This document shows positions 8,654 to 20,800 of a stretch of 64,000 nt of DNA, in pieces. The stretch spans positions 149,634 through 213,633 of the forward strand of contig CAZGMK010000002.1 in assembly GCA_964526835.1 (NCBI GenBank), given 5' to 3'. A model generated the notes under the pieces. The model was given only the letters and a program-made list of their open reading frames with translations, was not told the origin of the DNA and ran no database searches. The number at the start of each line of letters is the position of its first letter. Positions within the stretch are counted from its first letter, which is position 1. The translations under genes and the position numbers were made by a program. The DNA comes from DAOSXA01 sp964526835. Its GTDB lineage: Bacteria > Zixibacteria > MSB-5A5 > GN15 > FEB-12.

Positions 8654-9226
8654 GTGGGGCTGCGGTCATTTGTCGGTGAGATAAAACTCAACCGTCTCAA
8701 GAAACGCCTCGAATCTCAGCCTCTTGAATTTCCCGGCGCGCTGGCTCGCCCCAAGCATATCCTGGTTTGTCTGCCCGAAGGCCTCAGGGAGCTCACTCTG
8801 CTGAAGCAGTTTCTGCCGCAGATACAGGAGACCTTTCACAATGCTAAGATAACCCTGTTGGCGCTGCCCGGAGTGCGAGTTCACGACATCTATCCCCGTA
8901 AGGGCTTTCAGATTCTCTCTCCGGCGGAGAATCAGCAGACCTGGTCGGGTTTGCCGAGAAAGGACTATGTCGCCCTGCTGAAGAAGCAGCAGATCGATCT
9001 GGTTCTGGACATGAACCTGGGTGCATCGCGGTTTACGCGGGGAGTGCTTCTGCATCTTCCCGGCGCGGTTCGGGTCGGACGCGGCAATCACCTGGGACGG
9101 CCGTATTACAATCTTGAGATCAAGACGAAGTACCTGCGCGACGAGCATAACATATACCGCTCCATACTGACCATGGTGCAGCGCCTGCGTCAGTCGGCCC
9201 TCGGGACGACACCGACGACCAATTGA
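8654..9226 (+). CDS. half-length glycosyltransferase family 9-like protein
   Basis: A 190-residue protein that starts with GTG two bases after the previous stop and is preceded by AGGGGGAG. Segments such as HILVCLPEGLRELTLLKQFLP, the IDLVLDMN strand and the VRVGR loop recall the N-terminal Rossmann-like half of heptosyltransferase/GT9 enzymes. The C-terminal nucleotide-sugar-binding half is missing, and full-length members are about 330-350 residues. It may be a reduced, non-catalytic relative that binds a partner. The assignment is tentative. Its fixed place between the RodZ-like gene and smc hints at an envelope or division context. Confidence 0.5.
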   Translation: MGLRSFVGEIKLNRLKKRLESQPLEFPGALARPKHILVCLPEGLRELTLLKQFLPQIQETFHNAKITLLALPGVRVHDIYPRKGFQILSPAENQQTWSGLPRKDYVALLKKQQIDLVLDMNLGASRFTRGVLLHLPGAVRVGRGNHLGRPYYNLEIKTKYLRDEHNIYRSILTMVQRLRQSALGTTPTTN

Positions 9227-9242
9227 GTTTCATGGAGGAACC

Positions 9243-12200
9243 GTGTACCTGAAGCAACTGGATATCCTGGGCTTTAAGTCGTTTGCCAATAGAACCGCCA
9301 TCAGATTCTCGCCCGGCATCACTGCGATTGTGGGACCCAACGGCTGCGGAAAAACGAATATCCTGGATGCCCTTCGCTGGGTCCTCGGCGAGCAGAAGAT
9401 CAGTCTGCTGCGAGGCGCCAAGATGGAAGAGGTGATCTTCAACGGCACCCGTGAGGTCAAGCCACTAGGGATGGCCGAAGTGACCCTGAACGTCGTCAAC
9501 AATCGAGGCGTCCTGCCCACCGAATACACAGAAGTGCAGGTGACCCGTCGCTTGTTCCGCAGCGGTGAATCGGAGTATCTGCTGAACAAGGTCCCGTGCC
9601 GGCGCAAGGACATCATGGACCTGTTCGTGGATACGGGGATGGGAGCGCACTCCTATTCGGTCATCCAGCAAGATATGATTGACTCGGTGATATCCGACAA
9701 AGCCGAGGAGCGTCGTTTCCTGTTCGAAGAGGCGGCCGGAATCACGAAGTACAAACAGCGCAAGGCGGCTGCCATGCGCAAGCTGGACGCCACCGAGCAG
9801 GACCTTCTTCGACTGCGGGATATCTATACCGAGGTTGTGAGTCAGGTGCGCTCGCTCAATCGCCAACAGAAGAAAGCTCAGCGGTATCAGAAAATCCTCG
9901 ATGACATCAAGGCCTGGGAGCTGTTCCTGAGCTCCACCCGCCTGCGCGACATAGAAAGGCAGAAACGCGAACTCAAGGGGCAGCTGGATGAGTTGTCGGC
10001 GCGGCGCCTTGCCCACCAGACTACGGTCGACACCATCCGCGCCAAACTCGAGGCCGACCGCACCGAACAGGTTCAGCTCGAGCGGTCGCTGAGTGCGATC
10101 AGCGGCGAAATCTACGAGCTGTCGGAAGAGGCCCATAGTCAGGAACGAGAGATATCAATCCTGGTCGAGAAGCGATCCGGGAATCGTCAGTTGATAGAGC
10201 GCAACGAAAACGACATCCAGGCTCTTGAAGCCAGGTCGCAGCTAATTGTCGAGCAAATGGAGGAGACGAGCCATCAGCTCGAGCGGAAAAGACAGGAGGG
10301 CGATGAGCTGGCCGGGAGGTTGGCGCAGGCTGAGGCGGTTCAGGGGGAAGCCGACCGTAGCCTCCTCGCTGTGCGCAGCGGTCGCGACAGGGAGAACCAG
10401 GAACTGCTGCAACTGGAGGGCAAGCTGTCCTCGGGCAAGACCGAGGAACAGAGCCTGGCTCGCCAGGAACAGGACCTGAAGGATCACCAGTCGGAGCTGG
10501 AACAGGAGGCTCAGCGAAACAGCGAACGTCTCAAGGACTTGCAGGAGCGGCTATCCAGGCACTCTTCCGCCCAGGAGGAGCTGGTCCGCCGGCGCCTGGA
10601 GTCGGAAGCCAGACGGAGCGAGCTGCGGCGGAAGATCGAGGAGGGTTCGGCGCGAAGTGAGGAGCTGTCTGAACGCACCTCCGACCTGTCGGCTTCGCTG
10701 GAAGCGGCTCAGGCCCGACGGTGCCTGCTGGAGGAGATGATAGTCCATTACGAAGGTTTCTCGTCCGGAGTTGTTGCGGTGATGGAGCGGCGCGATGACT
10801 TCCCCGGCCTAATCGGGACGGTGGCCGAGAAGTTCCTGCCGCGGGAAGGTTACGAGGAGGCCGTCGAGGCGGCCCTCGGTGAGATGGCCGGGTTTGTCCT
10901 CTGCCGCGACCGCGTCACGGCTGAGCGGATAGTCGCTTTCCTGAAGGAGCACAAGAAGGGCCGGTGCGGCATACTGGTCCCCGACACGGGGACCCTCAAC
11001 CCGGTGGTGAAGCGTCCTGAGATGGATCAGCCGGGATTTGTCGGCTGGCTGGACCAGTTGGTGCAGGTTGAGGATGAGCTGAAACCCCTGATGCAGGCGG
11101 TGCTGGCGCGTACGGCGGCATTCGAGGCCGGGATCGACCCGTCATCGATCCTGCAGCATCTCCCCTTCGGTTTCACGGCAGTCTCGACCGATGGGACGGT
11201 CTATTCGAAGAACCTGATAAGTGGCGGCAGCGAGGACAAGCTGCCCCTGCTGAACCGTCGCGAGCGTATCAATCAGCTTGACCGAGACATCGAGCAGATG
11301 GAGAACGAGCTGTCCGAGATGCGTCGGCGTCGCGACTCGCTCACCGCCGAGCTGGCACAATGGCGCGCGGAGTCCGCCGAGCTCAGTCGCAAGCTGGATG
11401 ACTTGAGTGAAGAGATCAGCAACGCCCGGCAGGAGACCGGACAGCTCCAGGCGCAGGTCGAATCGGCCAGGGCAGAGCAGACCCGCCTGGAGAAGGAAGT
11501 CCAGCAGACCGGACAACGGCTGGAGCAGATCCGATCCCGCCAGTACACGCTGGGGCTTGACTACAGCGAACTCTCATCGCGCAAGAACACTCTTGTGTCG
11601 AATCTCTCCGAAGCCGAATGTCGACTTGAGGTGGTCGAGCGTCAGGCGGTGGAGGCGGCCGAGGAAGTGGGGCGACTCCAGGTCCGTATGGTCGAGACCC
11701 GCAGCCAGGTAGACCAGATTGAGAGCAAGATTTCCCACCTGACGGAACTGCGTAAGGAGATTGATCACTCGATCGAAGCCAAGAAATCGGAAAACGAAGA
11801 CGCCGCCAAACAGATCCGCCAGAGCGCGGATAAGATAGAACAGATAGAAGCGGCTCTCAAGCAGGTCTTCGCAGACCGCAGCAAAGCGAACGAACGGCAG
11901 ACCAGTCTTCGGGCCAAACAGGGTGAGATACAACAGCGTGTCAATCAACTCGAAGAGCAGCTCCAGCAGGCCCGCAACGAGAAGGACACGATCTCGGAGA
12001 AGACCCATCAGCTCGAGATCAGGCTGAATACGTTCAGCTCTGAGTCCCAGTCGCTGATGGAGCGCATCCGGGAGGAATATGATATCGACCTCTCGTCAAT
12101 CGAACCGGAGCGCCCTGACGAGGGCAAGACGGACGAGGAGGCTCGCGAGCACCTGGTGCGCCAGAAGGAGAAGCTCAAGAAATTCGGGGCGGTTAACTTA

Positions 12201-12983
12201 CTTGCACTGGAAGAGCACAAAACCGCAGTCGAGCGTGAGGAGTTTCTCAGGGAGCAACTTGACGACCTCACTCAGGCCAAAGACGACCTGCAGTCGACTA
12301 TTCGGCAGATCAATAGACGCGCCCGACAGATGTTCAATGAGACATTCGCGCAAGTCCGGCAGAATTTCCAGAAGCTGTTCGTCCAGCTATTCACCGGTGG
12401 TGAAGCCGACATTAGCCTGGAGGAACCTGACAACCCGCTCGAATCGGATATCGTGATTATGGCCCGGCCGCGGGGCAAGAAGCTACTGTCTATCACGATG
12501 ATGTCCGGCGGAGAGCGGGCTCTGACTGCGATCGCACTGCTGTTCAGCCTCTACCTGGTCAAGCCTTCACCATTCTGCATCCTAGACGAGATCGACGCCC
12601 CACTCGATGACGCCAACTGCCGACGTTTCCTGAACATCATTCGCGGTTTTGCGGACCAGACTCAGTTCATTATCATTACACATAACAAAATTACTATGAG
12701 CACCGCCGACAACCTATACGGTGTTACGATGGAGCAGGCCGGCATATCCAAGCTGGTGGCGGTGCGGTTCACCGATGTCCGCAAGTCCGCTTCCGGAGAA
12801 CTGGTCATCGTCGACCATACTTCGCCGGAGGAAGCGGCTCAGGCCGATAACGCCGTCGATTCCGCGACCGACATGATCGATGTCGTCGCTGACGAGGAGG
12901 AAGATGAGAGAGAGGCGTTGACCAGAGTCTCCTCTGCGGACAGCGAACACGGCATCAGCAATGACCATCTGACCGACAACTGA
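9243..12983 (+). CDS. smc: chromosome partition protein SMC
   Basis: A 1,246-residue SMC ATPase. The Walker A motif GPNGCGKTN is at 31-39, followed by a long heptad-repeat coiled coil, a globular hinge (about 505-660, opening with GFSSGVVAVM) and a second coiled coil. The ABC signature SGGERALTA is near 1087 and Walker B CILDEIDAP near 1113. It ends in a roughly 80-residue acidic tail beyond the usual head domain. With ScpA/ScpB, not in this window, SMC loops and organises chromosomes. It starts with GTG 9243 after a clear GGAGG site. ftsY follows 20 bases downstream, a common bacterial pairing. Confidence 0.97.
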   Translation: MYLKQLDILGFKSFANRTAIRFSPGITAIVGPNGCGKTNILDALRWVLGEQKISLLRGAKMEEVIFNGTREVKPLGMAEVTLNVVNNRGVLPTEYTEVQVTRRLFRSGESEYLLNKVPCRRKDIMDLFVDTGMGAHSYSVIQQDMIDSVISDKAEERRFLFEEAAGITKYKQRKAAAMRKLDATEQDLLRLRDIYTEVVSQVRSLNRQQKKAQRYQKILDDIKAWELFLSSTRLRDIERQKRELKGQLDELSARRLAHQTTVDTIRAKLEADRTEQVQLERSLSAISGEIYELSEEAHSQEREISILVEKRSGNRQLIERNENDIQALEARSQLIVEQMEETSHQLERKRQEGDELAGRLAQAEAVQGEADRSLLAVRSGRDRENQELLQLEGKLSSGKTEEQSLARQEQDLKDHQSELEQEAQRNSERLKDLQERLSRHSSAQEELVRRRLESEARRSELRRKIEEGSARSEELSERTSDLSASLEAAQARRCLLEEMIVHYEGFSSGVVAVMERRDDFPGLIGTVAEKFLPREGYEEAVEAALGEMAGFVLCRDRVTAERIVAFLKEHKKGRCGILVPDTGTLNPVVKRPEMDQPGFVGWLDQLVQVEDELKPLMQAVLARTAAFEAGIDPSSILQHLPFGFTAVSTDGTVYSKNLISGGSEDKLPLLNRRERINQLDRDIEQMENELSEMRRRRDSLTAELAQWRAESAELSRKLDDLSEEISNARQETGQLQAQVESARAEQTRLEKEVQQTGQRLEQIRSRQYTLGLDYSELSSRKNTLVSNLSEAECRLEVVERQAVEAAEEVGRLQVRMVETRSQVDQIESKISHLTELRKEIDHSIEAKKSENEDAAKQIRQSADKIEQIEAALKQVFADRSKANERQTSLRAKQGEIQQRVNQLEEQLQQARNEKDTISEKTHQLEIRLNTFSSESQSLMERIREEYDIDLSSIEPERPDEGKTDEEAREHLVRQKEKLKKFGAVNLLALEEHKTAVEREEFLREQLDDLTQAKDDLQSTIRQINRRARQMFNETFAQVRQNFQKLFVQLFTGGEADISLEEPDNPLESDIVIMARPRGKKLLSITMMSGGERALTAIALLFSLYLVKPSPFCILDEIDAPLDDANCRRFLNIIRGFADQTQFIIITHNKITMSTADNLYGVTMEQAGISKLVAVRFTDVRKSASGELVIVDHTSPEEAAQADNAVDSATDMIDVVADEEEDEREALTRVSSADSEHGISNDHLTDN

Positions 12984-13003
12984 TTATCCCTGTCCACAAC
13001 ACA

Positions 13004-13918
13004 ATGTTCAAAGCCTTCGACAAACTAAAGCAGTCGCTGACCAAGACCAAGGACAGCCTGGTCGGCAAGATCGCGAAAGTGGTATCACGGCGTAAGATCG
13101 ACGATGAGTTACTTGAAGAGATCGAGGAGATTCTCATTGAAGCCGATGTCGGCGTGCAGGCCACTACGCGCCTGATCGACAGCGTCAAAGAAAAAGCCCG
13201 GCGGAGACGCCTCACCGACGGGGATGATGTCATCGCCCTGCTCAAGGAAGAGATCGCCGAGATACTATCCGGCCAGAGGGAACCGTTGGAGCTGGACAAG
13301 AGCAACGGCCCGGTGGTTTGGATGATTGTGGGCGTCAATGGGGTCGGTAAGACGACGACCATCGGCAAACTGGCGACCACTTTCAGCGCTGAGGGGCACA
13401 AGGTGATGATCGCCGCCTGCGATACTTTCCGGGCGGCAGCTATCGATCAGATCGAAATCTGGGCTCAGCGAAGCAACGTCGATATTGTGAGATCCCAGCA
13501 TGGTTCCGATCCGGCCTCGGTGGCGTTCGATGCCGCCAGAGCCGCCGAGTCCCGCGGCGCCGACATAATGCTGGTCGATACGGCCGGCAGACTCCATACC
13601 AAGACGAACCTCATGGAGGAGCTCAAGAAAATCAAGCGGGTGGTGGCCAAGGCCCTCCCGGGCGCGAGCATCTACACCAAGCTTATAATAGATGGTTCCA
13701 CCGGCCAGAACGCCCTATCACAGGTGCAGATATTCACCGAGGCGGTCGGCTGCGACGGTATCATCGTCACCAAGCTCGATGGAACCGCCAAGGGTGGAGT
13801 CATGATCGCCGTGGCCGAGGAGCTCAAGGTGCCGGTGGATTTCATAGGAATCGGCGAGGGCATCGACGACCTTCATCGCTTCGACCCCAAAGCATTCGCG
13901 GAGGCTCTCTTCTCATGA
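13004..13918 (+). CDS. ftsY: signal recognition particle receptor FtsY
   Basis: A 304-residue SRP-type GTPase. The N helical bundle (about 1-95) precedes the G domain, with P-loop GVNGVGKTTT at 110-119, DTAGR and TKLDG specificity motifs, and a C-terminal amphipathic end. It lacks the long acidic A domain seen in enterobacterial FtsY, as do many short FtsY proteins. It docks ribosome-SRP complexes at the membrane for Sec-dependent insertion. Its stop overlaps the ATG of the next gene by four bases (ATGA), implying coupled translation. Confidence 0.96.
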   Translation: MFKAFDKLKQSLTKTKDSLVGKIAKVVSRRKIDDELLEEIEEILIEADVGVQATTRLIDSVKEKARRRRLTDGDDVIALLKEEIAEILSGQREPLELDKSNGPVVWMIVGVNGVGKTTTIGKLATTFSAEGHKVMIAACDTFRAAAIDQIEIWAQRSNVDIVRSQHGSDPASVAFDAARAAESRGADIMLVDTAGRLHTKTNLMEELKKIKRVVAKALPGASIYTKLIIDGSTGQNALSQVQIFTEAVGCDGIIVTKLDGTAKGGVMIAVAEELKVPVDFIGIGEGIDDLHRFDPKAFAEALFS

Positions 13919-14316
13919 TCAAGACCCTGAACGTCAAGACCAGCAGGCGCGAAGAGATGATAGATATCACGGCCCAGCTCAGGACTGCGCTGAAGGAGAG
14001 CGGACACAAGAACGGCGTGCTGGTGTGCTTTGTCACCCACACGACCGCCGGCGTGACTATCAACGAGAACGCCGACCCGAGTGTCAGCCGGGATATCATC
14101 TACAAATTGAACAAGGAAATACCGCAGCAGGAAGGCTATCATCACGGCGAGGGCAATTCGGACGCGCATATCAAGTCAAGCCTGATCGGCGCCTCCGAGC
14201 AGGTGCTGTTTGAGGACGGAGACCTGATCCTGGGCACGTGGCAGGGTGTCTACTTCTGCGAATTCGACGGGCCCCGGCAGCGGCGCATGCTGGTCAAAAT
14301 CATCGCGAGTGATTAG
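13915..14316 (+). CDS. YjbQ/UPF0047 family protein
   Basis: A 133-residue protein covering the complete family. It carries the conserved THTTAGVTINEN motif, a HGEGNSDAHIKSS-like stretch with the family histidines, and GTWQGVYFCEFDGPR. Members form small trimers, and some have weak thiamine-phosphate synthase activity in vitro; the physiological role is unsettled. It is coupled at both ends, overlapping ftsY by four bases and rlmH by eight. Confidence 0.93.
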   Translation: MIKTLNVKTSRREEMIDITAQLRTALKESGHKNGVLVCFVTHTTAGVTINENADPSVSRDIIYKLNKEIPQQEGYHHGEGNSDAHIKSSLIGASEQVLFEDGDLILGTWQGVYFCEFDGPRQRRMLVKIIASD

Positions 14317-14776
14317 ATTTCGGATCATTGCCGTCGGGAAAGACAAGGATCGATGGGTCACCGACGGCACAAGCCACTTCGGTAAGTTGTTGGCGCGGTG
14401 GGCCAGACTGGACTGGACCATGGTCCCGGCGATCCGTGCGGGCAGCCTTTCCCCCACCGAGATCCGGAAGGCGGAAGCCGAGCGGCTCGGTAAGCATCTC
14501 GGCAAGGGATTGACCATCGCCCTGACGGACAGAGGAGAAGCGCTCGATTCACCCGCCCTGGCTCGAAAGCTAGAGCAATGGATGGCGCATGCGGGCGGTG
14601 CGATCCAGTTCGTTGTCGGCGGACCGTTCGGACTGCACAAATCTGTCCTTGAGAAGGCAGACCTGCAGCTATCCCTTTCCCCCCTGACGTTCTCGCATCA
14701 GATCGTCAGGCTCGTCCTGGTTGAGCAGCTCTACCGGGCCCTGTCTATCCTCCACCGGACCGACTACCACAAGTAG
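14309..14776 (+). CDS. rlmH: 23S rRNA pseudouridine-1915 N3-methyltransferase
   Basis: A 155-residue SPOUT-fold enzyme. The FVVGGPFG loop, the LSLSPLTFSHQIVRLVLVEQLYRA knot region and the TDYHK C-terminus are the RlmH hallmarks. It methylates pseudouridine 1915 in helix 69 of 23S rRNA using S-adenosylmethionine. The GTG at 14309 fits the family N-terminus (FRIIAVGK) and overlaps the yjbQ stop; a start further upstream would run through yjbQ. It is the last gene of the operon. Confidence 0.94.
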   Translation: MIRFRIIAVGKDKDRWVTDGTSHFGKLLARWARLDWTMVPAIRAGSLSPTEIRKAEAERLGKHLGKGLTIALTDRGEALDSPALARKLEQWMAHAGGAIQFVVGGPFGLHKSVLEKADLQLSLSPLTFSHQIVRLVLVEQLYRALSILHRTDYHK

Positions 14777-14778
14777 AG

Positions 14779-14808
14779 CAACGCCCGATCGGGAATGACC
14801 GGGCGTTG
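14779..14808. terminator. hairpin between convergent genes
   Basis: CAACGCCCG (14779-14787) and CGGGCGTTG (14800-14808) form a 9-bp stem. It lies between the rlmH stop and the stop of the giant secreted-protein gene on the other strand, so it could serve both. T-tracts are poor on both sides. Confidence 0.55.
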
Positions 14809-14832
14809 AGTTATGCGTAATCGGCAGTCGTT

Positions 14833-17800
14833 TTACTTCAACAGCACCATCTTCTTGGTAGCGCTGAAGTCATCAGCATCCAGACGATAGAAGTAAACCC
14901 CCGACGCCACCGAGGCGCCGCTGGAGCTGCAGCCGTCCCAGATAACCTGGTGCGTTCCGGCGGAGGCTTTGCCGTTGAACTGATTAACCAGGTTGCCCTG
15001 GATATTGAATATCGAGAGATGCCACTCACCGGCGTTCGGCAAGGCGAACTCGATCGTGGTAGTCGGGTTGAACGGGTTCGGATAGTTTTGACCCAGCGAG
15101 AACTCGTCGGGAACCGTGCTTCCGCCCTTGAAGACGCAGTTGTACGGCCGCCCCTGGTAGTCGGCCGCCTGCGCTTCAACAAGATTCAATTGGCCACCTT
15201 CGTAGTCCACTTCAATCAGGTTGTTGCGTCCTGCAAACATGTGCTCGGTGCCGAGATCCCAGACCAGGGCCCGGAGCTGCCCGTCCTGTATGCCCCAGAG
15301 CAGTTCCATGCCGGCGGCGTCACCAGCTAGCCTCAGGCCGTTGATACTGACATCACCGCTCATATCGAAGACCAGGAGAGCCGCTCCAATGTCGTGGGAC
15401 GACTCGGCCGACACAGCCAGGGTCGGCCCCTGATCCGCAGCCTCTACAACAAGGGCCTGTTCGTGGGGAGTTACCTTGGGTACCGGGACGGCATCACCGA
15501 CGATTACCCTGATCAGCAGAACCAGGTCCGCTACCGTCAGGGTGGAGCCGTCGGCGTTGACATCGGTGGCGGCAATCTGCCCGGCCAGGTTGACGGTGAA
15601 GACACCCAGGCCGTAGATGAAGTAGTTCGAGAAAACGACCGCATCGGCGATTTCGTAAGCTACGCCATTGAGGTTGACATCGCCTCGGGCGTCAATCGAA
15701 TCAGGGTGCAGTATACAGATACCGTCGTTGTAGAACTCAATGCAACGAATGGGGTCGACTTTCCCGCCCCCGAAGCACTCGTCCGGCGTACCCATGCCGT
15801 ACGGACGCGAGCTCTCCGGGAAATTGACGTCGTCGGTCTCATCCCAGAGCAAGTAGCCCTCAGGCCCGTAGATGCGAAGGTCGACATAGAGCTCGGTGCC
15901 AGTCGTATCGGACACGGCATTGTCGCCGCAGTCATAGTTGACGAAGCGCAGGGGCAGGAACTGGTCACCGATATTCTGATCATTGACCACCTGGAACTCC
16001 ATTTCAACAACTACGCCATTGGGATTGCGACTCTCCGGCGGCGGATGCTGCGCACCGTTGTTAATGTCCGCGATACCCACAAATCGCACCACGCCCGAGG
16101 GACAGTTGGGCCCGCAGCCGGCCTGATTAAGACGGTACTCGAAATACTCCCAGCCGTCTATTTCGGTTCCGGCAATGGTGGCGCCGACGAAACCGAGCAC
16201 CGAAGCATCGAAGCTGAGGAGAATATCGAATCCGCCAAGATACATATCCGTTTCCATAATCAGGTCGACTTTCTTGCGAACCCCCACCGGGATGCACTCA
16301 CCGGCATCCAGCCGCACGTACATGCAGACCCCGCAGTCCTCCTCCTCGATTATCTCGACTATGAATGAACCGCTGACAGTATGGCAACCGTCGTAAGTCT
16401 CGAAGCAGAACTCGTGCAGGCCGAAATCAATGTCGGCGGGCAGGCAGAGAACGCCACTGTCGTTGGTCTCAAGCGTGAAAGTACCCGGACCGCAGGTCTG
16501 CATCAGACTCTCGATGCCCTCGAAATCGTCGGCGTAGATGCCGTCGATGCAGATGATGTCGCTGTCACCGGGGCAGCGCTCGAAGACCAGATCGGCGGTC
16601 GGAAGAAAGAGTTGCGGCTCGGCGTCAGCGGTTACATTGATCACGGTCACGCAGGTATCGGCGCCGCACGAAAGCTCGGCGGCGATCTCGACTTCATAGT
16701 GGCCCGCGGTGTCAATCGGCAAACAGATCTGGCCGTCACTGTAGGAGCCGATTGGGGACACGCTAATGTCGGCGCCGGCGCCGCTAATGCTTACGGGATA
16801 GCAAATACTCTGCGGTTCTTCGAAGCACAAGAGCGTATCGATTTGTCCGGGGCACGAGATTTCCGGTGTCACTCCCATCGACACGTCGATGTCGAAGGCG
16901 CAGGTGTCGACACCGCAAGCAGCCTCGGCGATGACCGTAACAGTGTATGTTCCGGTCGTATCGGCCCGGATGCAGACCTCACCGGCGCCCCACTTGTAGA
17001 CGCCCTCCGGCTCGACCGTGACTGTGGCGTTGAACGGGCTTATCGGAACCACGACGCACACCGTGTCCGGCTCGCAGAGCGAGAAAAACTGGGTGGACTG
17101 CGGGCAGACTATGAACGGGGTCCCTCCAGGCTCAAGCGTGACGTTCAATGTATCGCTATCGGCCTCACCACAGACATCGATCGCCGTGACGACTATCGCG
17201 AAGGCGCCGAAGTCCGGCGGCGTGAAACAGACCGTGCTGTCCACTATGCTCGCGCCTTCAGAGGCGACAACATCAACGATATTGTCTTCCGCATCGTTAA
17301 CCGTGAATGGCAGACAGATCTGCTCGGGCTCGCAGACGACAAGAGTGGTGTCGTCGCCAAGGCCGACGACCGGCGGAGTGTTGAACTCACTGGTAATCGT
17401 GAAGCTGCAGGTATCGTCGCCGCACTCACTGGTGGCTACCATCGTCACTTCGATCTCGCCCGACTGAAGGATCGGAATACAAACCTGTCCCTCACCGAGC
17501 CAGGCCGGATCGCTAACCGAGACACCAGTCACGTGTGGCGAGATGTCGTAGTCGAGGCAGAGAGTATCCGGCTCACACAGCACGACGGTCTGATCGTCGG
17601 GACAGGAAATCAGATCAGAGGGAGATATGTTGACGGACACCAGCACTTCGCAGGTGTCGCTGTTGCAGGGTCCCTGAACGTATAGCTCGATCGCGAAGAT
17701 AGCTGAGGTGTCTGCGAAGAAGCAGAGTTGCCCGTCTTCGTAGTAACCGTAGTTAGTCGTGACAGTGTAGTTCTCGCCGACGATATCGACCGGGACACAA

Positions 17801-20800
17801 ACAGTATCCGGCTCGCAAAGCGGCATGGTCTCCATGACGTCCGATGGGCAGTCAATATAGACATAGTCCTCGATCTGCACCGGCACACATGCCACCGCCG
17901 TATCGGCGGCGCCGCAGGTATCGATGGCTATTACTTCGATGCAATAGGTACCGTTGGTGTCGGCCTGGAAGCAGACTTCGCCGGTCTCCAGGCTGTAACT
18001 TCCAAGGCTGGTGATAACCTGGGCGATAGTTTCATCGCCATCGGGGTCCCAGACACCGACAGGGAGACATACATCAGTCGGGTCGCAGGTGACTATGGTC
18101 GTATCGAGACAGTAGTCGATGCGCGGGGGCAGATTGACCCAGAGGTCGACCGACATGGTATCTGAGTCTACCAATCCACACGAGTCCATAGCGTAGACTA
18201 TAATCTCGTAAAGGCCACTCACTTCGCCCCAGAAACAGACCTTCCCAGTTTCCTCATCGTAGTAGGCGTAAGCGGGATCGGTGCTCTCGACCCACACGTC
18301 CATCAGGTTGTCGTCCGGATCGCTGATCCCAACCGGGAAGCACAGATCTTCGCCTTCGCAAAGATCGATCGAAACATCGGGCGGCAGCACAACCTGTGGC
18401 GGGTGGTTACACTCGACAATGACAGTGAACTGACAGGTGACAGCACCGCATACTGTCTCAATCGACAGGGAGATATTATTGGTCAAGCCGCAATCGGCGA
18501 AGAAGCAGACACTCTGGGTGGTATCATCCCACCAGGTATTCAGCCCCTGCACCCGCACCAGAGAACCCTCCGGGACACCATCGATCGGCAGGCAGAAAGT
18601 ATCCAGAACACAGGCGAAGATGGTCGTGTCATTGGGGCAGACTATTTCCAGGTCCTGCTCGGTGTCAACGGTGATAGTCGCGGTTGCGCTGACTGTGAGT
18701 CCGCAGCTATCGGTCACCGATATGGTCAGCTCGTAGACCCCACCGGAATATGGAGTGAAGCAAACCTGACCCTCCTCGTAGACACCGCCGTGACTGACCG
18801 TGATGGACTCGATGTTGCCGTTGGGATCGTCAATACTGACCGGAAGACAAATCTCGGTCGGAGCGCAGAGGAAAATCGTGGTGTCGGCCATCTCGCTGAT
18901 CGTCGGCGGCTCATTCAGATCCACCTCGATCATGGCCGTATCCAGATCGCTGCCACACTGGTTGGAGGCTTCCACGATCAGTTCGTAAGTACCGGCCGCC
19001 TCGGGCGTAAAACAGACGCGACTGTTTTCTCCGTCCCAGGCGCCCAGGCTCGTCGTGACACTCGTATAGGCGCCCTCTATAGCTACCGGAACGCAGATCG
19101 GCTCAGCTTCGCACAGGGCCGTGCTGAGATCGTTCACAGTAACCACCGGCGGGGCGACAAAACCGACCGTCACGTTGATATCCGCATGCGCCGTTGCGCC
19201 GCAGGTATCGGTAGCGGTGATACTTATGCTGTAGACTCCGGCGGTATCGGCCCAGAAACAGACCTCATCGTTGGACCCGTCGTAAGTCCCGAAGCCGGCG
19301 ATAACATCCTCAAGGTCGCCATCGACATCCTCGGCGACGGCGCTGAAGCAGACCTCACCGGGCTCGCACAATTCGATACTGAAGTCATCGGCCAGTTCGA
19401 GAGTTGGTGCGTGGTTGCCCTCGACTGTGACGGGAATCGTGCAGGTGTCGGCGTGGCCGCAAACATCGGAGACGGCCACAACAATATCGAACTGGTCGCT
19501 GCCATCGGCCCAGAAACAGACCTGGCCCTCGGAATACTCCGCGTTGCTGCTCAGGACTTCATATGTGAGGACGTCACCTTCATCCGGGTCGGTCGCGCTG
19601 ATTGGAATGCAGAATTCAGCGGGCTCGCAGATGGCGAAGGTTTGAGCCTCGGGACAGTCTATGGCTGGCGGACGATTGATCAGAACCGTGATGCGAATAG
19701 TATCCGGTTCGCATGGCGGACAGCTCGGACGCTCGACACCGCCCTTGGCGTATCCGCACTCGTCAACGGCGCAGTAGGTAAAGACATAAGTCGCTGAATC
19801 AACATCATCCGGCATGAAGCAGGTCTGGCCCGAAGTATCGGTAAGCTGGCTGAATGATCCCGGGCCGCCCTGCTGATAGACGTCGACAGGCTCATTGTCC
19901 GGATCGGTCGCCACGACCGGGAAGCAAATCTCCTCGACATCGCAGAGCGAGATGGTTGAATCGTAGACAATCAGCTCGGGCGGGTCATTGAAGGCGATCG
20001 TGTCGTAGACGAAGCCGGTGTCACCACCGCAGGTATCGTAAGCAGCTACCTGGAAGGTATAGACGCCGGCACTCATGGGCGTATAGGATATCAGGCCGTC
20101 GGCTCCGATAGAGCCTTCTCCGGAAAGCAACTCATATGTCAGCGGATCTTCATCGGCGTCGTAAGCGAGCACAGACACCTCTCGCAGCAACCCCGGCTCA
20201 CAGAGACTGGCCGAGGTGTGGCGGTCGGTGATCTCCGGCATACTGTTAATCTCGAAAGTCACCGTGAAACTGAATTCGCAGTACGCCCAGCAGGAATCAT
20301 AGGCGCGCACCGTGACTTGCTCAACTCTGGATGCTTCGGGAGTATAGCACCACTGGCCGTCGACAATCTCGCCGCCACCGTAGGTGATCTCCCAGTTCTT
20401 GAAGTTGCCGTCCGGGTCGGAGACCTCCACCGGGAGGCAGACGGTCTCGGGCCGGCACAAGACGATCGTGGTGTCACCAGGGCCGGAGCAGACAGGAGCG
20501 GAGTTAAGAGATACATCGACTATAGTGACGCAGGTATCAGCCAGACCGCAGTCGTCAGTCGCGATCAGGGTCAGGGTATTGGATCCCTCGACCGGATCGA
20601 AACACGCCGTCCCGTCGGTGAGCGGCTGTCCATTGACCGTAACCGAAACCAGGTTGTCGTCTATGTCGGTGGCGCCGAAACCTTCGATGCAGACCGGCTC
20701 GGAGAGGTCACAGAGAGACATCTCGGTATTGGCGGGACACTCAGCAACCGGCGGCGTATTGACATCGAAAGTGATTTCGAAGGTATTCTCACAGGTCTCG

